From NCBI GenBank assembly GCA_041918615.1, contig JAYRVH010000054.1, positions 6,855 to 70,854 of the forward strand: DNA of 64,000 nt, given 5' to 3'. The DNA is from JAEUJM01 sp041918615. GTDB taxonomy: Bacteria > Actinomycetota > Acidimicrobiia > Acidimicrobiales > DATDAH01. The notes under the pieces were generated by a model. The model was not told the DNA's origin. It worked only from the letters and a program-made list of their open reading frames with translations, and did not search any database. Both the position numbers and the translations under genes were made by a program. Every line of letters begins with the position of its first letter. Within the stretch, counting starts at the first letter, position 1. This document shows, piece after piece, positions 57,347-64,000 of the stretch.

Positions 57347-59560
57347 TCAACCAGCCATCCGCCGACGGGCCGCACGACGGAACGCCGTGCCCGTGAGGAT
57401 CAACAGGCCGGCGGTCGCGAGCAGGCCGGCGATGTCGGCACCGGTGCGAGGGAGGTCGGTCGGCACGTCCGGCGCGAGGTCTCCCTCGGCACTCACGTCG
57501 ACCCGGGCCTCGTCGCTGTTGTTGTCGACGTTGTTGTCGTCGACGCCGTCGAGGCCGGCCACGTTGGTGACCGTCTGATCGGGGCCCGAGAGCACCGAGG
57601 TCTCGATCGTGAGGGACGAGCTCTCACCGGGCGCCAGGTCCACGTCGGTCACGCAGCTCACGGTGGGGTCGACGAACTCGCACGACCAGTCCTCGCCGGA
57701 CGCATTGAGGAAGCCCAGTTCGGGCGGGAGGTCGTCGGCGACCAGGATGGGCTCGGTCGCGGCCGTGTCCCCCTGGTTGGTCACCGTGACGCCCCACGTG
57801 GCGGTGCGGTTGGCCTGGTCGAGCGACACGAGGTCCTTCGTGATGGCCAGGTCGGTCACCGGCGGGGCCACCACCTCGACGACGGCGACGTCCTCGTCGG
57901 TCACCGCCTCGCCGATCGGGTGGTCCAGGTCGTCCACCGGCGTACCGGTGGCCCCTGCGGTGTTCACGAAGCCCGCGTCCACACCGCTCACGACGCACGT
58001 GTACGGGGCGAACGACTCGCCGGGCGCCACGGTGTCGGTGAAGACATGGTCGCACGAGGTGGCCAGGGGGTCGTCGACGAAGGCCGACGAGAGGGGCACG
58101 TCGCCGGTGTTGGACACCACGATCTGGAACGTGGCATCCGCGCCCGGCTCGAGGACGGCCGATTCGACGAAGTCACCGGTCTCGGGATCCTCCACGGTCT
58201 TCTCGACCGAGATCGAGGCGACCGCCTCGTCCACCTGGGCCGTGTCCTGCGCGGTCACCGGGTCGATCCCCCCCAGGGGAAGGCCGGCGTCGTCGACCGG
58301 CACGCCGGCGACCGTGGCGGTGTTGGTCAGGTCGCCGTCGATCGTCGACTCGACGTACAGCGCCGCCGACTCGCCGGGCGCCAGCGACGCCAGGTCACCG
58401 GTCGCCGCTCCGCCCACGATCGGCGTCATGTCGGAGGCGTCGATCGCCAGGTCGGCATCCACCACCGTCACCGGCGCCAACGTGGTGTCACCGTCGTTCG
58501 TGACGACGAAGCAGTAGGTGACCGCATCGCCGTTCAGGCCCGCGACCAGGTCCGAGCCGGCACAGCCCGCCCCCGCGTCGTGGCCGAGGTACACCGTCTT
58601 GTCCACCGAGACCGACGGCCCCACCTCGTCCACCGCCGCGGTGTCCTCCGCGAGCACGGGCTGGCCGCCGGACAGGGGGTCGCCACCCGCGTCGACCGGT
58701 GCGCCGGTCACCGTCACGGTGTTCGTCAGGTCGCCGTCGATGAGGGACTCGACGTAGAGCGTGGCCGTGTCCCCCGGTGCCATCGACGCCAGGTCGCCAG
58801 AGAGCACCGTCATGTCCGCCTTCGTGAGCCCGAGGTCGGCGTCAGCCACCGTCACCGGTGCCAGGGTCGTGTCGCCGTCGTTCGTGACCACGAAGCAGTA
58901 GGTCACCGCGTCGCCGTTCACGCCCGTGGCCAGTTCAGAGCCGGCACAGCCCGCTCCCGCGTCGTGGCCGAGGTACACCGTCTTGGCCACCGAGACCGAC
59001 GGCGCCACCTCGTCCACCGCCGCGGTGTCCTCCGCGGTCGCCGGGGCCGTCCCGACCAGTGGGGCGCCACCGCCGTCCACTGCGGTGCCCGACACCGAAA
59101 CGGTGTTGGTGAGGTCGGCGCTGATCGTGGACTCGACGTAGAGCGTCGCCACGTCGCCCGCGGCCATGGACGCGAGATCGCCCGAGAGCACCGTCATGTC
59201 CGCCTCGGTGATCCCGAGATCGGCATCGGCCAGCGTGACCGGTGCCAGCGTGGTGTCGCCGGTGTTGGTCACCTCGAAGCAGTACGTCACCGCCGCCCCG
59301 TGGGCGCCCTGCACCAGTTCGGATCCTGCGCACGACGCACCCGCGTCATGGCCGGCGTAGACGGTCTTGGCCACCGTCACCGAGGGCCCCGGGGCCACCT
59401 GGGCCTCGGCCGTGGTCACCCCGGTCAGCAGGGCGGCCCCCACGGCGAACACGGCCAGGCCCCGCAGCAGCGTCACGACGCTGACACGGGACACTTGCCG
59501 TCCCATCGGGTCACGCCGTCGTCGATTCATGCTTCGTCCATTCACGCTTCGTCCATTCAC
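57347..59560 (-). CDS. LPXTG-anchored surface protein with three 128-residue repeats
   Basis: About 737 residues. A signal peptide follows the basic start (hydrophobic LLRGLAVFAVGAALL, cleavage near TAEAQ). Three repeats, each opening with KTVYxGHDAGAxCAGS and containing VTYCFxVTNxGDTTLAPVT (two Cys per repeat), then LTNTVxVxGxPVD. Two further immunoglobulin-like modules follow (EKTVEDPETGDF and DLAITKDLV onward). The end is LPRTG (about 703-707), a hydrophobic helix and RRAARRR, the sortase signal. The start is GTG 59560 (GAGG 7 nt upstream) with in-frame GTG 59545 and ATG 59530 in 15-bp repeats. Adhesin or matrix protein is inferred. Confidence 0.85.
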   Translation of the reverse strand: MNGRSVNGRSMNRRRRDPMGRQVSRVSVVTLLRGLAVFAVGAALLTGVTTAEAQVAPGPSVTVAKTVYAGHDAGASCAGSELVQGAHGAAVTYCFEVTNTGDTTLAPVTLADADLGITEADMTVLSGDLASMAAGDVATLYVESTISADLTNTVSVSGTAVDGGGAPLVGTAPATAEDTAAVDEVAPSVSVAKTVYLGHDAGAGCAGSELATGVNGDAVTYCFVVTNDGDTTLAPVTVADADLGLTKADMTVLSGDLASMAPGDTATLYVESLIDGDLTNTVTVTGAPVDAGGDPLSGGQPVLAEDTAAVDEVGPSVSVDKTVYLGHDAGAGCAGSDLVAGLNGDAVTYCFVVTNDGDTTLAPVTVVDADLAIDASDMTPIVGGAATGDLASLAPGESAALYVESTIDGDLTNTATVAGVPVDDAGLPLGGIDPVTAQDTAQVDEAVASISVEKTVEDPETGDFVESAVLEPGADATFQIVVSNTGDVPLSSAFVDDPLATSCDHVFTDTVAPGESFAPYTCVVSGVDAGFVNTAGATGTPVDDLDHPIGEAVTDEDVAVVEVVAPPVTDLAITKDLVSLDQANRTATWGVTVTNQGDTAATEPILVADDLPPELGFLNASGEDWSCEFVDPTVSCVTDVDLAPGESSSLTIETSVLSGPDQTVTNVAGLDGVDDNNVDNNSDEARVDVSAEGDLAPDVPTDLPRTGADIAGLLATAGLLILTGTAFRRAARRRMAG
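59516..59560. repeat. Three 15-bp tandem repeats carrying in-frame start codons of the surface protein gene
   Basis: On the minus strand: GTGAATGGACGAAGC twice, then ATGAATCGACGACGG (diverged). Each unit begins with a start codon in the same frame (59560, 59545, 59530). The encoded repeat is (M/V)NGRS. Confidence 0.85.
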
Positions 59561-59744
59561 CGTGTGTCCTCGCCATGCTCTTTCGTGATCCGCGTGTGTG
59601 CGCATTCTCCGAATTCCTTTCGAAGGTCGACTATCTGCTTCGGCATCGGGGAGACGACCTTTGAGTGTTTGCGGGTCGGTCCCATACCGGGTGAAACCCA
59701 CGTGCCACCCGCACTGGGCCGAACCGCCGGACCGCCGGACCCGA

Positions 59745-59777
59745 GTGACCGGAGGCGCTCTGGGCGTCTCCGGTCAC
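59745..59777 (-). terminator. Hairpin downstream of the giant surface protein gene
   Basis: GTGACCGGAGGCG (59745-59757) pairs with CGTCTCCGGTCAC (59765-59777) with one G-T pair and a 7-nt loop, 27 nt past the stop of the giant gene on the minus strand and upstream of the next surface gene. Confidence 0.75.
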
Positions 59778-59804
59778 CCGTTCAAGGGGTCAACCGGTAG
59801 CGGT

Positions 59805-62800
59805 TCAGCCGGCCATTCGGCGCCTGGCGGAGCGGCGGAACGCTGCTCCGGTGGCGATGAGGAGGCCGGCGGCGGCGAGGAGGCCGGCGACGTCGGCGCC
59901 GGTGCGGGGCAGCGTGCCGGGGATGGCCGGCACGGGTTGCCCCTGGTTGTTGGTGTCGACGTCGGCGTGGTCGGTGTTGTTGGTGGCGTCCGTGTCGTCG
60001 GTGCCGTCGACGTTGGCGACGTTGGTCACGGTCTGGCCGGGGTCCGACAGGACGTAGGTCTCGACCGTTATCGACGTGGTGTCGCCGGGGGCCAGGTCGA
60101 GGTCGGTCACACAGGTCACGGTCGGGTCGACGAACTCGCACGACCAGTTCTCGCCGCCCGCATTGCGGTAGCCGAGCTCGGCTGGGAGGTCGTCGGTGAC
60201 CGTGATCGGCTCGGTGGCCGCGAGGTCGCCCACGTTCGTGACGTCGATCTGCCACGTGGCGATGCCCGCGGTCTGATCGATGTCGACGAGGTCCTTGGTG
60301 ATGGCCAGGTCGGTCACCGGCGGGGCGGTGACGTTGACGGTCGCCGTGCCGTCGTCGGTCACGTCGTCGCTCACGGGCTGGTCCTGGCCGTCCACCGGCG
60401 TGCCGGTGGCCGTCACCGTGTTCACGAAGCCCTCCTCCACGCCGGTCACCACGCAGGTGTAGGCGACGAACGACTCGCCCGGCGCCAACGTGTCGGTGAA
60501 GGCCTGGTCACAGTCCGGGGCCGACGCGTCGCTCACCGTGACCCCTGAGAGCGGGACCTCGCCGGTGTTGGTCACCACGATCCGGAACGTGGCGTCGGCG
60601 CCCGACTCGAGGGTCGCCGAGTCGACGAACTCGTCGGTCTCGGGGTCCTCGACCGTCTTGTCGACCGAGATCGACGCCACCTGGATGGCCGCGGTCTCGC
60701 TGGTGCCGGAGCCTTCGGGCACGTCGCCGCCGGCGTCGCCGGTGACGGTCGCGGTCATCGTCATGCCGGCGGTCACGTCCGACACGTCGCAGGTCAGCAC
60801 CCACACCTCGTCGACGTCCAACACACCCGGGTTCACGGTGTCGCCGCTGACCACCTCGGGGGCGTTGTCGCACTGGGGGGCGTCGACGACGACGTCGGTG
60901 ATGGGGGCGTCGCCGGTGTTGGTGACCGTGAACCGGAAGCTCGCGGTGTCACCCGAACCGAACGTGGCCGCGATCCCGTCGTTGCTCCCCAACGTGGCCC
61001 CGTCGCTGTCGGCGTCGAACCAGTCACCCGTGAAGGGGTCGAGGACCTCGGTCAGGATCGTCATCGCCGGAGCGACCTCGTCGACCTCGGCGGTGTCGTC
61101 GCCCGTCACGGGGTCGACACCCTCCAACGGGACACCGGCGTCGTCCACCGGGGCGCCCGTGACCGTGGCCGTGTTGGTCAGGTCACCGTCGATGACCGTC
61201 TCGAAGTACAGCGACACCGTGTCACCCGAGGCCAGGCTCGACAGGTCACCCGACAGGACGACCATGTCGGCCTCGTCGATGCCGAGATCGGCGTCGACGA
61301 CCTCGACCGGTGCGAGGGTGGTGTCACCGTCGTTGGTGACCTCGAAGCAGTAGGTGACATCGCCGTCGTGGACGCCCGTGACCGACTCGTCGCCGGCGCA
61401 ACCGGCGCCGTCGTCGTGGCCGCGGTACACCGTCTTGGCGACCGAGACCGCGGGGGCGACCTCGTCCACCTGGGCGGTGTCGTCGTCGGACACCGGGTCG
61501 ACACCGTCGAGCGGGTCGCCGGCGCCGTCGACCGGGGTACCGGTCGCAACCGCGGTGTTCGTCAGGTCGCCGTCGACCGTCGCTTCGAAGTACAGCGTGG
61601 CCGAGTCACCCGCGGCGAGGCTCGACAGGTCACCCGACAGGGTGGTCATGTCCGCATCGTCGATCCCCAGGTCGTCGTCGACCACCGTGACGGGCGACAG
61701 GGTCGTGTCACCGTTGTTCGTCACCTCGAAGCAGTACGTCACCGCGTCGCCGTTCACGCCGTGCACGAGCTCGTCGCCCGCACAACCGGCGCCGTCGTCG
61801 TGACCGCGGTACACCGTCTTGGCGACCATCACCGCAGGGCCCACCGCGTCGACCGCTGCGGTGTCCTCATCGGTCACCGGGTCCACGCCCGGAAGCGCAA
61901 CACCGGCATCGTCGACCGGCACCCCGCTCACGGCCGCGGTGTTCGTGAGGTCGCCGTCGAGGGCGGTCTCGAAGTACAGGCTCGCCGAGTCGCCCGGCGC
62001 CAGAGACGCCAGGTCACCCGACAGCACCGTCATGTCCGCCTCGGTGATCCCGAGATCGGCATCGGCCACCGTCACCGGCGACAGGGTCGTGTCGCCGTCG
62101 TTGGTCACGTCGAAGCAATACGTCACCGCGTCACCGTTGAGGCCCGACACCAGGTTCGAGCCGGCACAGCCCGCACCCGAGTCATGGCCGCGGTACACCG
62201 TCTTGGCAATGGACACGGCCGGAGCGACCTCGTCCACCTGAGCGGTGTCGTCGTTCGTCACCGGGTCGACACCGGCCAGCGGGTCGCCGTTTCCGTCGAC
62301 CGGCGTGCCGGTCACCGCCGCGGTGTTGGTGAGGTCGCCGTCGATGGTGGCCTCGAAGTACAGGGTGGCCGAGTCGCCCGGCGCCAACGACGCCAGATCA
62401 CCCGACAACACCGTCATGTCCGCCTCGGTGATCCCGAGATCGGCATCGGCCACCGTCACGGGCGCCAACGTCGTGTCACCCGTGTTGGTCACCTCGAAGC
62501 AGTAGGTGATTGCCTCGCCGTTGAGCCCCGACAGGAGCTCGGCGCCGTCGCAACCCGCACCGGCGTCGTGGCCGCGGTACACCGTCTTGGCGACCGAGAC
62601 CGCCGGAGCGACCTCGTCCACGTCAGCGGTGTCCTCGTTCGTCACCGGGTCGACACCGGGCAGCGGGTCACCGTTGCCGTCGACCGGCGTGCCGGTCACC
62701 GCCGCCGTGTTCGTCAGGTCACCGTCGATGGCCGACTCGAAGAACAGGCTCGCCGAGTCGCCCGGCGCCAGAGACGCCAGGTCACCCGACAACACCGTCA

Positions 62801-64000
62801 TGTCCGCCTCGTCGATGCCGAGATCGGCATCGACCACCGTCACCGGCGACAGGGTCGCGTCGCCGTCGTTGGTGACCGTGAAGCAGTAGGTCACCGCGTC
62901 ACCGTTGAGGCCCGACACCAGCTCCGAGCCCGCACAGGCGGCACCGGCGTCGTGGCCGCGGTACACCGTCTTGGCGACCGAGACCGCCGGGGCCACCTCG
63001 TCCACCTGGGCGGTGTCCTCGTTCGTCACCGGATCGACACCCGGCAGCGGGTCACCGTTGCCGTCGACCGGCGTGCCGGTCACCCCCGCCGAGTTCGTCA
63101 GCTCACCGTCGATGGCCGACTCGAAGTAGAGGGTGGCCGAGTCGCCCGGCGCCAGAGACGCCAGGTCACCCGACAGCACCGTCATGTCGGCCTCGGTGAT
63201 ACCGAGATCGGCATCGGCCGCGGTGACCGGCGCCAACGGGACGTCGCCGTCGTTGGTCACCACGAAGCAGTACGTCACCGCATCGCCGTTCAGGCCCGAC
63301 ACCAGGTTCGAGCCCGCACAGCCCGCACCCGAGTCGTGGCCGCGGTACACCGTCTTGGCCACCGACACGGAGGGCCCGACTGCGTCGACCGCAGCCGTGT
63401 CCCGGTCGGTCACGTCGGCCACACCGGCCAACGGGTCGCCGTTGCCGTCGACCGGCGTGCCGGTCGCGACCGCGGTGTTCGTCAGGTCGCCGTCGATGGC
63501 CGACTCGAAGAACAGGGTCGCCGAGTCGCCGGGCGCCAGCGACGCCAGATCACCCGACAGCACCGTCATGTCCGCCTCGGTGGTCCCGAGATCGGCATCG
63601 GCCACCGTCACCGGCGACAAGGTCGTGTCGCCGTCGTTGGTGACCACGAAGCAGTACGTGATCTCGGTGCCGTTACGGCCCGACACCAGCTCCGAGCCCG
63701 CACAGCCGGCACCGGCGTCGTGGCCGCGGTACACCGTCTTGGCCACCGAGACCGCAGGGGCGACCTCGTCCACCTGGGCGGTGTCCTCGTTCGTCACCGG
63801 GTCGACACCATCGAGCGGGTCGCCGTTGCCGTCGACCGGCGTACCGGTCACCGCTGCGGTGTTCGTCAGGTCGCCGTCGATCGACGACTCGAAGTACAAG
63901 GTTGCCGAGTCGCCCGGCGCCAACGACGCCAGATCACCCGACAACACCGTCATGTCCGCCTCGGTGATCCCGAGATCGGCATCGGCCACCGTCACCGGCG
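59805..64000 (-). CDS. Giant LPXTG-anchored repeat surface protein (5' end outside window)
   Basis: At least 1,398 codons, open to the window edge. Seven complete repeats of 128 residues (384 bp) plus a partial one; each has AKTVYRGHDxGAxC, VTYCFxVTNDGDTTLSPV, ADADLGITEADMTVLSGDLA and TNTAxVTGTPVDGNGDPL. A distinct module (EVLDPFTGDWFDADSDG onward) and two modules shared with the neighbouring surface protein follow. The end is LPRTGADVAGLL and a basic tail. Two Cys per repeat may form a disulfide. The total repeat number is unknown because the start is missing. Long stalk-like adhesin is inferred; no sortase gene is in the window. Confidence 0.88.
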   Translation of the reverse strand, partial: PVTVADADLGITEADMTVLSGDLASLAPGDSATLYFESSIDGDLTNTAAVTGTPVDGNGDPLDGVDPVTNEDTAQVDEVAPAVSVAKTVYRGHDAGAGCAGSELVSGRNGTEITYCFVVTNDGDTTLSPVTVADADLGTTEADMTVLSGDLASLAPGDSATLFFESAIDGDLTNTAVATGTPVDGNGDPLAGVADVTDRDTAAVDAVGPSVSVAKTVYRGHDSGAGCAGSNLVSGLNGDAVTYCFVVTNDGDVPLAPVTAADADLGITEADMTVLSGDLASLAPGDSATLYFESAIDGELTNSAGVTGTPVDGNGDPLPGVDPVTNEDTAQVDEVAPAVSVAKTVYRGHDAGAACAGSELVSGLNGDAVTYCFTVTNDGDATLSPVTVVDADLGIDEADMTVLSGDLASLAPGDSASLFFESAIDGDLTNTAAVTGTPVDGNGDPLPGVDPVTNEDTADVDEVAPAVSVAKTVYRGHDAGAGCDGAELLSGLNGEAITYCFEVTNTGDTTLAPVTVADADLGITEADMTVLSGDLASLAPGDSATLYFEATIDGDLTNTAAVTGTPVDGNGDPLAGVDPVTNDDTAQVDEVAPAVSIAKTVYRGHDSGAGCAGSNLVSGLNGDAVTYCFDVTNDGDTTLSPVTVADADLGITEADMTVLSGDLASLAPGDSASLYFETALDGDLTNTAAVSGVPVDDAGVALPGVDPVTDEDTAAVDAVGPAVMVAKTVYRGHDDGAGCAGDELVHGVNGDAVTYCFEVTNNGDTTLSPVTVVDDDLGIDDADMTTLSGDLSSLAAGDSATLYFEATVDGDLTNTAVATGTPVDGAGDPLDGVDPVSDDDTAQVDEVAPAVSVAKTVYRGHDDGAGCAGDESVTGVHDGDVTYCFEVTNDGDTTLAPVEVVDADLGIDEADMVVLSGDLSSLASGDTVSLYFETVIDGDLTNTATVTGAPVDDAGVPLEGVDPVTGDDTAEVDEVAPAMTILTEVLDPFTGDWFDADSDGATLGSNDGIAATFGSGDTASFRFTVTNTGDAPITDVVVDAPQCDNAPEVVSGDTVNPGVLDVDEVWVLTCDVSDVTAGMTMTATVTGDAGGDVPEGSGTSETAAIQVASISVDKTVEDPETDEFVDSATLESGADATFRIVVTNTGEVPLSGVTVSDASAPDCDQAFTDTLAPGESFVAYTCVVTGVEEGFVNTVTATGTPVDGQDQPVSDDVTDDGTATVNVTAPPVTDLAITKDLVDIDQTAGIATWQIDVTNVGDLAATEPITVTDDLPAELGYRNAGGENWSCEFVDPTVTCVTDLDLAPGDTTSITVETYVLSDPGQTVTNVANVDGTDDTDATNNTDHADVDTNNQGQPVPAIPGTLPRTGADVAGLLAAAGLLIATGAAFRRSARRRMAG

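Noticed and set aside
57605..57620. GAGGGACGAG as another copy of the dispersed repeat
   Set aside because: It is a 10-nt coincidence inside coding sequence, without the rest of the element.

Overview
The window is about 64 kb of uniformly high-GC DNA from an actinobacterium. I infer Actinomycetota, possibly a deep-branching order such as Acidimicrobiia, but no 16S or marker set is present to prove it. Supporting signs are frequent GTG/TTG starts, chains of 1-4 nt stop/start overlaps, a SigR/RsrA pair, LPXTG surface proteins, many TAnnnT-(6-8 nt)-start arrangements typical of leaderless mRNAs, and a tilS-hpt-ftsH-folE-folP-folB-folK-DUF2520-panC-panD-coaX-lysS order like that remembered from Mycobacterium.

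Layout. 1-5.1 kb: small membrane proteins, a membrane GGDEF/EAL protein and a secreted subtilase with a Trp-rich tail. 5.1-25.2 kb: the housekeeping block on the minus strand, covering tRNA maturation and charging (tilS, lysS), purine salvage (hpt), ftsH, folate (folE, folP, folB, folK), pantothenate/CoA (panC, panD, coaX) and NAD (nadB, nadC). It also holds unexpected members: a phosphatase-like protein without its catalytic Cys, a scramblase-like protein, an 80-codon repeat ORF and a divergent membrane-kinase gene. 25.2-31.9 kb: a secreted hydrolase, sigR-rsrA, then an accessory stretch around tRNA-Thr with a DUF222/HNH gene, two decayed genes, a nucleotidyltransferase antitoxin, a DUF6036 module and a beta-propeller lipoprotein. 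32-43 kb: a frameshifted PAS-GGDEF-EAL gene, holB-tmk-topA, an acyl-CoA dehydrogenase, nhaA and an esterase. 43-46.4 kb: an RsbV/RsbW-type pair and a DUF1998 helicase. 46.4-51.9 kb: a tight-adherence (Tad) pilus operon (tadZ-tadA-tadB-tadC-pilin-[mazEF]-pilin-tadE) in which a toxin-antitoxin cassette disrupts one pilin. 52-57.3 kb: a HAD phosphatase, a principal-type sigma factor and a polar amino-acid ABC transporter operon. 57.3-64 kb: two tandem LPXTG surface proteins made of 128-residue Cys-containing repeats, the second running off the window.

How parts fit. The minus-strand block is a set of translationally coupled cofactor genes. The right half is surface-oriented (Tad pilus, repeat adhesin-like proteins, secreted hydrolases), with c-di-GMP enzymes and stress/partner-switch regulators that could control attachment. 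The most unusual signals are in-frame tandem repeats placed exactly on translation starts or gene junctions (8.2, 14.0, 17.9 and 59.5 kb), a diverged copy of the 8.2-kb repeat before ftsH, catalytically degenerate enzymes in conserved operons, and the paired giant surface proteins.
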